Made by a program: the position numbers and the translations under genes. From Bacteroidota bacterium (GTDB lineage Bacteria > Bacteroidota > Bacteroidia > Chitinophagales > LD1): a stretch of DNA of 6,169 bases. Below the pieces are notes generated by a model that was not told the DNA's origin, made no database searches, and saw nothing but the letters and a program-made list of their open reading frames with translations. The stretch is taken from the NCBI GenBank assembly GCA_003165135.1, contig PLSN01000502.1, forward strand, positions 1 through 6,169, in the 5' to 3' direction. Positions 1-6,169 of the stretch are shown in pieces (position 1 is the stretch's first letter; each line of letters begins with the position of its first letter).

Positions 1-305
1 AGGGGTTTTTCGCAGAGGACATGCTTTCCTGCTTTTATTATTTTCTCCGTCAGTTCGAAATGCGTATTTACCGGTGTGCAAATGACCACTGCTTGTATTT
101 CAGGATTATTGGCAATCTGGTCTACGTCGTTCGTAAAGCTGATGTGAGGATATCTGTTAGTCAGCAATGCAAGATTATTGGTGTCTAGATCGCAAACTTT
201 TTCTAAAATAGCCCGTTCGGAACTTGAAATTATTCTGAGAAAATTAGCGCCCCAATATCCGCAACCGATCAATGCACATTTTATCTTAGCTGATCCCATA
301 TTCAT
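1..305 (-). CDS. Gfo/Idh/MocA-family NAD(P)-dependent oxidoreductase, N-terminal part (cut by window edge)
   Basis: This is the first 101 codons of a cytoplasmic sugar dehydrogenase; the rest lies beyond the left edge. I translated it by hand. The N-terminal Rossmann fold is clear: the dinucleotide-binding loop GCGYWG is at residues 14-19, an acidic residue (D39 in VCDLD) ends the second strand where the NAD ribose binds, TPVNTH is at 77-82, and the family signature EKP is at 99-101, whose lysine is normally catalytic or cofactor-contacting. The GCGYWG form is common in members that act on UDP-sugars, such as UDP-GlcNAc or UDP-GlcNAcA 3-dehydrogenases of the WlbA/WbpB type. That substrate is only a guess; inositol or other sugar dehydrogenases remain possible because the C-terminal substrate domain is missing. 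An in-frame TAA upstream confines the start to the ATG at 305 or the one at 299. The leader has no Shine-Dalgarno. It begins 49 nt after the membrane-protein gene, consistent with co-transcription. Confidence 0.9.
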   Translation of the reverse strand, partial: MNMGSAKIKCALIGCGYWGANFLRIISSSERAILEKVCDLDTNNLALLTNRYPHISFTNDVDQIANNPEIQAVVICTPVNTHFELTEKIIKAGKHVLCEKP

Positions 306-354
306 GTAAATATCGAAAGTTTATTTTACAAGTTGCAGATATTCATTGTCCTTG

Positions 355-2097
355 TCAGGGTATCAGCCGAATCGTTGTTAATACATCTCTGTCTGTATCA
401 TTATTAGTGATATTCCCGAGCGCGTTTATCTTGACTACCGGATCAAACTCCACATTACACCCATAGACGACTTTGAGATATCGCCTGACCAGATCGCATC
501 TATATGGAGAGGATATATATAAAGCATGACGGTCTGACATCCACTTAAAAAATGATACAGGATCACTAGCATCGCAATTACATTTTCTGCTCACATATTG
601 CACATATCTCGGAGTAAGGGGAAATGTAAACCAATCAAACATAATGTATGTATTCTTTTTGTACATTTCATTCTCAAGAGAGAAGTGCTGATCGAATAGG
701 AAGCGACTGTCAATGGTAACAATGACCAATCGATCGGTGTATCTCTGTTCCAGTCTTTTCATAGTCTGAGCCATGTCAGTGACCTCATGTTCGATCGCTT
801 CGTTATTCTCCTTGTATCTCAGCAATGTCAATACGAGTGCCGAGATTACAAAAAGGAAAACAGCGCCGGTCAAAATTTTCGCGCCCGTTCCCTTTCTTAC
901 TATAGGTGCATCAAAAAAATAAAAAGCATTAATAAAAAGAGCAATAAACTGAAGACTCATAAAATGCCTGTTACTCACCAAAAACCCATTATAATCCAAA
1001 GCATAGAGAATACAGGTCGCACAAATCTGAAATAAGATCATACTGGCCACCCGAACTCTATAGTCTGGCAATAGACTAAATCCCAGTAAAAAAAACGTGG
1101 CGATCACAACATAGATAAAAGGATAAGCTGCATAAAAGCCCAGTAGATGAAACAGGACATCCTTCATATGCTGAGCACTCATATTCACACCCGGCAATAT
1201 AATGCCGCGCATGAAAGATGGTGTCATTTCTTTCATATCAAACCACATTCCTACCAATGCGGCCTCATATTTGACGGAGTCTTTTGCGGTCTTCATTTGC
1301 CCTATAGCTACTACCCTCTTTGCCATCATTTTATACTCTATTTCGGGTTCCACTTTGCGGACATAGATATCAGTATATGCGAGGTCGATAGAGAATATAG
1401 TGATGAAAATGCCTGTCACCATGACCGGTATCCATATCCGTCTAATCATTTCCCTCAGATCATGAGTATAAATAAAATATCCTGCACCCACGATCAATAA
1501 CATGCCGATACTGCTCTCCGGTCTCAGGAGCATACCGAAAACAAATAGCAAACCATTCAGCAGCAGATCTTTTCTCGTAATGAGCGTCGTAAATGAAAGA
1601 TTGAATAATGCAATACCACAAAATATAAGTGATGTCCGAGTGTGCGACATGAAGATTATATTTTCCATATAAAATAAGGCAACTATAATCTGAATGAGAC
1701 GAATCAGAAAGAGACCGTTGACTTTGTTTAATACCACTATCCTGAGAGCTCGCAAAACAAGATATAAACTCAAGATCTCATAGACCAACATAAAGGTGAA
1801 GTGCCAGTTGATACGAGGTAGTATATAGTATAGCAGTTTGTATACTTCCCTGATCCCTATGAATCCCTGAAAGTGGACATCAAAATATGCAAAGTCACTG
1901 AACTGACGAGCAGCAAGACTGCTCATAAAAAAAGCATAATCGTCAGTGACCGGTCGGAAGCATAAAAGGCTAAGGGCAAATACGACAAGGGTGATCATTA
2001 TCTCATTCCCCCTATTGCGAACAAAATCCTTCATTCCTGTAAAAATGTTCTTTGCATGTGGACCCAAACCTTTAACTATTAAAAATTGAAAGATCAT
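355..2097 (-). CDS. Polytopic membrane protein, GT-C glycosyltransferase-like layout, unknown function
   Basis: This 580-residue integral membrane protein is of a family I cannot name. Hydrophobic runs and the positive-inside rule suggest about 11 membrane segments (near 33-48, 98-118, 129-150, 154-172, 178-191, 196-210, 219-240, 312-340, 347-366, 378-396, 406-426), with a cytoplasmic N-terminus and a periplasmic tail of about 150 residues. The first outside loop carries TDDYAF at 51-56. An acidic pair just after TM1 is the usual place for the catalytic acid in GT-C transferases that use polyprenyl-phosphate sugars. RPESS (192-196) and NRHFM (376-380) also fall in predicted outside turns. The tail (about 427-580) has a short helical stretch, then a globular part with C506, C508, C534 and C547. 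The start at 2097 overlaps the DUF1501 gene by 26 nt and has a good ribosome site; an ATG at 2034 would give 560 residues. A GT-C-like transferase or a polysaccharide ligase/polymerase-like protein are the main options. The existence of the gene is firm; the function is inference. Confidence 0.82.
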   Translation of the reverse strand: MIFQFLIVKGLGPHAKNIFTGMKDFVRNRGNEIMITLVVFALSLLCFRPVTDDYAFFMSSLAARQFSDFAYFDVHFQGFIGIREVYKLLYYILPRINWHFTFMLVYEILSLYLVLRALRIVVLNKVNGLFLIRLIQIIVALFYMENIIFMSHTRTSLIFCGIALFNLSFTTLITRKDLLLNGLLFVFGMLLRPESSIGMLLIVGAGYFIYTHDLREMIRRIWIPVMVTGIFITIFSIDLAYTDIYVRKVEPEIEYKMMAKRVVAIGQMKTAKDSVKYEAALVGMWFDMKEMTPSFMRGIILPGVNMSAQHMKDVLFHLLGFYAAYPFIYVVIATFFLLGFSLLPDYRVRVASMILFQICATCILYALDYNGFLVSNRHFMSLQFIALFINAFYFFDAPIVRKGTGAKILTGAVFLFVISALVLTLLRYKENNEAIEHEVTDMAQTMKRLEQRYTDRLVIVTIDSRFLFDQHFSLENEMYKKNTYIMFDWFTFPLTPRYVQYVSRKCNCDASDPVSFFKWMSDRHALYISSPYRCDLVRRYLKVVYGCNVEFDPVVKINALGNITNNDTDRDVLTTIRLIP

Positions 2098-3334
2098 GAA
2101 AATCCCCTTGCAATACAGACTTTACTACATCATCAGGGGCCTTGAACCATTGGCGTAAAATAGATGCATAAACAGATCTGAAGTCATGCTGCATAGCCAG
2201 GTTATCATCCACAGTGACTTTGTCAGGTATCACCGGATTCTTTCCTATCAATTGCGAATTAATATTGCCTCCAAAATATATGATAGGCTGAGATGAACCA
2301 TGATCTGTACCAAGGCCACTAGTCGAAACGATGCGCCTTCCAAATTCAGAAAAGGTCATACCAGCGATATCCTCCTCGCGACCCATATGTACTACATCAT
2401 CCCAAAAGCAGGTGATGGCTTGAGATAGCTTGCCCAGCAAATCGGCATGTATTCCTTTCGTCTTATCTGAAGCTGTGACCTGCTCTACATGTGTGTCAAA
2501 TCCTTTCAGGTCAACGACATAGACAGAAGTCTCCAGCCCGCCGTTAATGAGTTTTGAAACAACCTTCAACTGGTCGGCTAAGATATTCACTCCGGTCTTG
2601 GGATAAAGTTTCGAGGAGGAAAAAGGAGCGTTCAGCGCTTTTTTTACCCTGCCTGCATAGCGGTCTGTCTGCAGCAATATTTCACGGATCGTTTTTACCT
2701 CTTCCGCACCGAAACTATAAGATACCTCTTCTTCAGCCTCGGAGCCTGATGAACCAAATGGAATCGCGGGGTTAATAACAATACTCATATCCATAACTCC
2801 ACCCTGAAAGAGGAAAGTGCCGGTATCTCCTATTTTAATCGCTGGCGGGTCGGGTTGTTTATGGCTAGGGAAACCGTCCGGATAGTTTTTAAATTTTGTC
2901 TCCAAATAACGTGCCATCCAACCCGTATATAATACTTTGGACGGCTCCGAGCCTGTGAGCCAAATATCAGATGAGCGAAAATGAGAGAAATTGGGTTTTT
3001 CATAACCCACACCTTGTATAAATCCCGCTAGGCCATTGTCATACATATCTTTAATACCTCCGAGCGCCGGGTGTAGCCCGGTATCTGACGTGCCACGGAG
3101 TGGTAGTATTTTATTTTCTGGTAAATATATGTTAGGCCGCAACTCTGTCAATCTGCGATAATTGCTCAGTGGGATGAGGGTATGCAGGCCATCGTTGCCC
3201 CCTAACAACTGAATGAATATAATTATTTTCTTTGAAGAGCCTATCTTTTTGACTTGACATGCCTGCATAGCATTAAGTAACGGATACATTGATGTTATTA
3301 TGGCAGAATTTCGGATAAAGGCTTTCCTATTCAT
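2072..3334 (-). CDS. DUF1501 family protein, probably exported
   Basis: This 420-residue protein belongs to DUF1501 (PF07394), a family whose fold is generally related to the alkaline phosphatase/sulfatase superfamily but whose activity is not established. Family blocks appear in order: QLLGGNDG at 42-49, GLHPAL at 86-91, HFRSSDIWLTG at 118-128, GFDTH at 278-282, TFSEFGRRI at 327-335, GTDHGSSQP at 342-350 and QHDFRSVYASIL at 382-393. The Asp/His pairs in GFDTH (D280, H282) and GTDHG (D344, H345) could be metal ligands, by analogy with alkaline phosphatases. Length is normal for a complete member. The N-terminus NRKAFIR followed by a hydrophobic stretch and MQAC (C26) resembles a Tat-type signal with RK in place of RR, and possibly a weak lipobox, so a periplasmic or lipoprotein location is inferred. 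It starts 45 nt after the DUF1800 gene, its usual partner, from an A/T-rich leader without a Shine-Dalgarno, and its end overlaps the membrane-protein gene. Confidence 0.93.
   Translation of the reverse strand: MNRKAFIRNSAIITSMYPLLNAMQACQVKKIGSSKKIIIFIQLLGGNDGLHTLIPLSNYRRLTELRPNIYLPENKILPLRGTSDTGLHPALGGIKDMYDNGLAGFIQGVGYEKPNFSHFRSSDIWLTGSEPSKVLYTGWMARYLETKFKNYPDGFPSHKQPDPPAIKIGDTGTFLFQGGVMDMSIVINPAIPFGSSGSEAEEEVSYSFGAEEVKTIREILLQTDRYAGRVKKALNAPFSSSKLYPKTGVNILADQLKVVSKLINGGLETSVYVVDLKGFDTHVEQVTASDKTKGIHADLLGKLSQAITCFWDDVVHMGREEDIAGMTFSEFGRRIVSTSGLGTDHGSSQPIIYFGGNINSQLIGKNPVIPDKVTVDDNLAMQHDFRSVYASILRQWFKAPDDVVKSVLQGDFHDLSIFNS
2104..2109 (-). promoter_or_regulatory. Ribosome binding site for the membrane-protein gene, inside the DUF1501 gene
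   Basis: On the minus strand, AAGGGG sits 6 nt before the ATG at 2097 and pairs well with the 16S anti-Shine-Dalgarno, allowing one G-U pair. The other leaders in this window lack a clear Shine-Dalgarno, so this one helps choose the 2097 start over the ATG at 2034, where AGGA abuts the start codon with no spacing. It lies within the last codons of the DUF1501 gene, which suggests translational coupling. Confidence 0.5.
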
Positions 3335-3348
3335 TTTAAATTTAATTT

Positions 3349-3374
3349 TCAGAGTTTATATCAGAGTTAATATC
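3349..3374. repeat. Two tandem 12-bp repeats in the DUF1800-DUF1501 gap
   Basis: Read on the plus strand, AGAGTTTATATC (3351-3362) is followed immediately by AGAGTTAATATC (3363-3374), identical at 11 of 12 positions; two flanking bases (TC) continue the repeat. The second copy also forms part of a short inverted repeat, ATCAGA (3360-3365) and TCTGAT (3373-3378), with a 7-nt loop. The repeats end 15 bp upstream of the DUF1501 start codon. They may be a protein-binding site, a weak hairpin in the transcript, or chance in AT-rich DNA. Confidence 0.45.
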
Positions 3375-3379
3375 TGATC

Positions 3380-4987
3380 TCACATCATGTGATATTCCGG
3401 CAAACTCAGTAATTTTGCAAAAAACATTCGTAGTCGGGCGTTCAAGACTTCTTCTGTTTCCTTATCATCAGGGTGCTCGACCAGTTTCTTCCAGGCTTTT
3501 TCCCAATAGTAATCTGTCTCCATACCAGACACTAAAAGTCCCCTAAGGTGATCTAACAATGATTTGCTTGGTGGCACAGCAAATAATAGGTCAGTAACCT
3601 GCTGTATGAATCCATCGCGGTTTTCGGGATTCTGAAACTGCTTCGCATAATTCAAAAAATCAAAACTGATACTATATCCATTGAATATAAGTCCATCATG
3701 AGTACTGAGCCCGTCGGTGATTTTTTTTCGCATACTAAGGCTTGCGGAATTGATCCACCATTGATGATACTTTGGAGCCTGATAATAGGCTGGCCATCCT
3801 GATACTGAAGGCGGATCACCGATACGCATGGCCAAATCCTCACACGTCAAATGATATTGTAGCCACGGTTCATGACAGTCGACTAAATTTGTGTAGGTTT
3901 TGTCAGGAGCTAAATAGACTGTCACTCCGATCTCCATGGTCGAACCCAATAGAAAATCAGCAGAGCTCTTCACGATACATCCGCGAAATACCGGATCAAA
4001 AAAATGCTCACTGCCCAGCAAAATCCTAAGTACAGGAATGATCTCAAAATTATTCCGGATATAAATATCTGCGAGCGGATGGATAATCTCATTTTCGATC
4101 CGGTCATCCACATGGGCATATACGAACCAGCGATAGATATTGCGGCAAACATAGCGCGCCGTTTCCTTCTTGCTAAAAATCATGTCCATCAGGTCATCTG
4201 CCTCATTAGCACCATCAGGGCCAGTCCTCCCTCTGATCACAGTATTGCCAAAAAAAGATGAAAAATGTTTATCTGCTGTCTCGTGCTGAGCAGGGTCAAA
4301 TACTCCGGTACTTTTTTCTTTGTCATCATGCCATCCAGTCAGCACACGTGCAGCAGCTTTGACATCATCCTCGGTATACTGTACTCCATAACCTTTACCC
4401 AAAGTGAAAAGCTCCATGAGTTCACGTCCATAGTTTTCATTGGGAGCTGATTTGAAATTGGTATTGCCTCCCAAATAAACCAGCATTGCGGGGCAGGTCG
4501 TGCCCTCCCGAATCAGTTTTTTGAAGTTTCCTAAAGCATGCTCACGCAGCATTGCTGCATAAAAATAAGAGTAGCGACTATCTTTGACTACATCAGTTTC
4601 AGTCACAAAATGATTGTGCCAGAATAAGGTCATTTTTTCGGTCAGCGAAAAATCTCGATTTAATATTAATCCTGTCCACCACATACGAAACATCAGTTTA
4701 CGTCTGTAGTTTACCTCTTCATTTTCAAATGCCTCGTGTACCCATGTGCCACCTACCTTGATAGCCGGATTCAGATCCACGCCGTCCGAGAGTTCTTCAC
4801 GTGCTGGAGGAGGAGTGGGTGATGGAGTGAGCAGAGCCGTCAAACACTGGCTCAGGGTTTTCCCTTTATAAAAAGTCAAGTCCTTATGCCCTACGCCAAA
4901 AAGACACCTTCTCAATAAATGCAACAATTCTTCATCCTTTATTTTTTCATTAAAGGGTTTTAAACTATATGTTGAAATGACAGCCAT
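3380..4987 (-). CDS. DUF1800 family protein
   Basis: This 535-residue protein is a complete member of DUF1800 (PF08811), a family of unknown biochemical role usually encoded next to DUF1501. Numbering from the ATG at 4987, the family blocks are HLLRRCLFG at 23-31, LFWHNHFV at 121-128, ENYGRELMELFTLG at 184-197, YTEDDVKAAARVLTGW at 204-219, the DPPSVSGWPAY segment at about 391-401, and the typical C-terminal LLSLPEYHMM. A short proline-rich linker (SPTPPP, about 56-61) lies between the N-terminal helix and the core. No signal peptide or membrane segment is visible, unlike in its DUF1501 partner. The frame extends 7 codons upstream to a TTG at 5008. I prefer the ATG because it begins just before the conserved region and a possible -7 promoter element overlaps the TTG, but neither start has a Shine-Dalgarno. 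It lies 79 nt after the SGNH gene, with no terminator in the gap. Confidence 0.93.
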   Translation of the reverse strand: MAVISTYSLKPFNEKIKDEELLHLLRRCLFGVGHKDLTFYKGKTLSQCLTALLTPSPTPPPAREELSDGVDLNPAIKVGGTWVHEAFENEEVNYRRKLMFRMWWTGLILNRDFSLTEKMTLFWHNHFVTETDVVKDSRYSYFYAAMLREHALGNFKKLIREGTTCPAMLVYLGGNTNFKSAPNENYGRELMELFTLGKGYGVQYTEDDVKAAARVLTGWHDDKEKSTGVFDPAQHETADKHFSSFFGNTVIRGRTGPDGANEADDLMDMIFSKKETARYVCRNIYRWFVYAHVDDRIENEIIHPLADIYIRNNFEIIPVLRILLGSEHFFDPVFRGCIVKSSADFLLGSTMEIGVTVYLAPDKTYTNLVDCHEPWLQYHLTCEDLAMRIGDPPSVSGWPAYYQAPKYHQWWINSASLSMRKKITDGLSTHDGLIFNGYSISFDFLNYAKQFQNPENRDGFIQQVTDLLFAVPPSKSLLDHLRGLLVSGMETDYYWEKAWKKLVEHPDDKETEEVLNARLRMFFAKLLSLPEYHMM

Positions 4988-5005
4988 AGAAAGCCGGTTT
5001 TGTAA

Positions 5006-5013
5006 CAAAGTTA
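5006..5013 (-). promoter_or_regulatory. Possible Bacteroidota-type -7 promoter element before the DUF1800 gene
   Basis: The minus strand reads TAACTTTG, an exact match to the TAnnTTTG -7 element known from Bacteroidota sigma-ABfr promoters. Transcription would begin near 5001, leaving a short leader before the ATG at 4987 and excluding the TTG at 5008. I find no TTTG-like -33 element at the expected distance upstream, so this is weak and could be chance. If real, the DUF1800-DUF1501 section could be transcribed apart from the SGNH gene. Confidence 0.2.
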
Positions 5014-5066
5014 ATGACTTATGAGTTTATTTTGAATACATTTTCAGATATTGACAAAAATCAGAT

Positions 5067-6169
5067 CTACGGTTTATTTTTTATAGCAACTTCAATTATA
5101 AATGGCAATACAATTTGTGCTTTGTTTCTTTCACCATCTGCACTCAGATGACAATCATCCAGCCACCAATTAGAGTTTCGGATAGAATCAAAGGTAAAAG
5201 GAATATTGACTCCACCCACATCCCGGGCTAGCATTGCAGCCATATTGATATTTTCAGCACACTGCTCTTTGTAGCGCGAACTGTTTCGTACAAATTCGTC
5301 ATGTATATTGAGGATATTGGGCAAAACCAGAAGCGCAGCGCTATCTTTTATAATTTCTTCATACAGACTCCTCGTATTGCGATAGAATGGCAGGTATCTA
5401 TAGTCTTTGGTTTTGAAAACAGTGTCCATATTCATCTCATTCCAGCGTACAAAAGTCTGTCCACGCTGCCGGGTATAGCATTCACGACCACTTATTCCGC
5501 TGAAATAAAAATTTTCGTAAAAAAGCCTAATCACCATAAAACTGATGAAATATGATTTCATTAAAAAACGTGCAGGCTGGGATAATGGTTCTAAATGAAA
5601 TTGTAACCGGCGGTAGTGAGTATAGTCCAGCTGAAAATCCGTTTCTGTATTGTTCATTATCTGGGCATCGTTGACTCCACTGTGTACAACCACCACATCA
5701 GGGCGGTAATAACGGTATTTAAACAGATATTGCTCGAGCTCCTCGGCAGATGTCCCAGCCTCCAGGCCAGCATTAATCACTTCTGCCCCGCTGTATTTTT
5801 TTGACAGTATCTCGTCGTTGCGAAAGTGGGCAACTAGTATACTATCGAGCTGTGCCGGATAGGATTGGTCCGGCCGATCGACACCCAGACCATAGGTAGT
5901 CGAGCCCCCGAGGCAAAGTACTCTGAATGTACCTGTTTTGCGCAGTGGGACTTTAGTGCCCCGATATCCTGCATCATTATGCTGTAGTACACCCTCTTTG
6001 ACATAACCAGGGTTGGGCACATAGCCCAAATAAGGGAGTGTAAGATAGCGTGGTAATTTGTCTCCATCTTTGTCCCCGATAAGCATGTCACGCACCCTGA
6101 AATAGTTCTTATTGCTCAGCCAGTCAAATGAACGGCTATTAAACCGCATAGCCATATATCCGATAGTTT
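5067..6169 (-). CDS. SGNH/GDSL-type hydrolase (esterase or acyl-transfer type), 5' end possibly beyond the window
   Basis: This is an SGNH-fold hydrolase of the kind that cleaves or transfers acyl esters, often on carbohydrates. Counting from the first visible ATG (6155, 362 residues), all four catalytic blocks are present: block I GGST at 83-86 with nucleophile S85; block II INAG at 127-130 with N128; block III SGVND at 159-163 with G160 and N162; block V DDCH at 333-336 with D333 and H336 completing the triad. Before the core, GYVPNPGY and NDAGYRG (about 44-66) resemble the lead-in of membrane-anchored bacterial SGNH proteins. The insert between blocks III and V has an aromatic, hydrophobic stretch at about 197-218. 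The frame stays open past the ATG to the window edge (preceding codons T-I-G-Y), and no signal peptide or anchor is visible, so the true start and an export signal may lie upstream. The substrate is unknown. It is the first visible gene of the possible operon. Confidence 0.9.
   Translation of the reverse strand, partial: TIGYMAMRFNSRSFDWLSNKNYFRVRDMLIGDKDGDKLPRYLTLPYLGYVPNPGYVKEGVLQHNDAGYRGTKVPLRKTGTFRVLCLGGSTTYGLGVDRPDQSYPAQLDSILVAHFRNDEILSKKYSGAEVINAGLEAGTSAEELEQYLFKYRYYRPDVVVVHSGVNDAQIMNNTETDFQLDYTHYRRLQFHLEPLSQPARFLMKSYFISFMVIRLFYENFYFSGISGRECYTRQRGQTFVRWNEMNMDTVFKTKDYRYLPFYRNTRSLYEEIIKDSAALLVLPNILNIHDEFVRNSSRYKEQCAENINMAAMLARDVGGVNIPFTFDSIRNSNWWLDDCHLSADGERNKAQIVLPFIIEVAIKNKP

Noticed and set aside
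306..354. Terminator or promoter between the membrane-protein gene and the dehydrogenase gene
   Set aside because: Only a 4-bp inverted repeat (CAAG/CTTG) is visible, without a T-run, and there is no convincing TAnnTTTG element.
787..1500. Plus-strand open frames at 787-1035 and 1147-1500
   Set aside because: They lie opposite the membrane-protein gene, have no recognisable domain, and their composition looks like reverse-complement translation of a hydrophobic gene.
3652..4450. Several 60-85 codon frames on both strands within the DUF1800 gene
   Set aside because: They overlap strongly supported DUF1800 family blocks in other frames and show no motif of their own.
4988..5008. TTG start giving a 542-residue DUF1800 protein
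   Set aside because: The 7 extra residues add no family block or signal peptide, there is no ribosome site, and the codon lies inside a possible -7 promoter element. It remains possible.
5301..6091. Short frames inside the SGNH hydrolase gene (plus strand 5301-5555 and 5616-5804, minus strand 5834-6091)
   Set aside because: The SGNH frame carries all four catalytic blocks across this span, so these are shadows.
1..6169. CRISPR array, tRNA/rRNA, insertion sequence, attachment site or toxin-antitoxin pair
   Set aside because: I saw no regularly spaced repeats, cloverleaf sequences, transposase motifs or terminal inverted repeats; the window is filled by five tightly packed genes on one strand.

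Overview
This window looks like chromosomal DNA from a member of the Bacteroidota (Bacteroidetes), probably an environmental gliding or polysaccharide-processing lineage. The signs are AT-rich gaps, mostly A/T-rich leaders without Shine-Dalgarno sequences, and a DUF1800 gene directly followed by a DUF1501 gene. That pair is common in Bacteroidota, Planctomycetota and some Proteobacteria, so the phylum call is an inference from style and gene content.

All five genes lie on the minus strand, so transcription runs from high to low coordinates. In that order they are: (1) an SGNH/GDSL-type hydrolase whose frame is still open at the right edge (5067-6169); (2) a DUF1800 protein (3380-4987); (3) a DUF1501 protein with an export-type N-terminus (2072-3334); (4) a membrane protein of about 11 segments with a GT-C-like layout and a C-terminal soluble domain (355-2097), overlapping the DUF1501 gene by 26 nt; (5) the N-terminal third of a Gfo/Idh/MocA NAD(P)-dependent sugar oxidoreductase, cut by the left edge (1-305). 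Gaps are 79, 45, -26 and 49 nt. I see no hairpin-plus-T-run terminator between genes, so the set could be one operon. No RNA gene, mobile element, CRISPR array or origin is visible, and no stretch over 300 bases lacks a gene.

The outer genes (SGNH hydrolase, GT-C-like membrane protein, Gfo/Idh dehydrogenase) are types often found in surface-polysaccharide or glycoconjugate loci: nucleotide-sugar synthesis, lipid-linked sugar transfer, and esterase or acyl-transfer tailoring. The DUF1800/DUF1501 pair has no settled biochemical role. Its placement between these genes is the most interesting point: it suggests, without proving, that the pair works with an envelope or exported glycan in this organism. 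The membrane protein, with its four-cysteine, probably periplasmic tail, is the least characterised gene.
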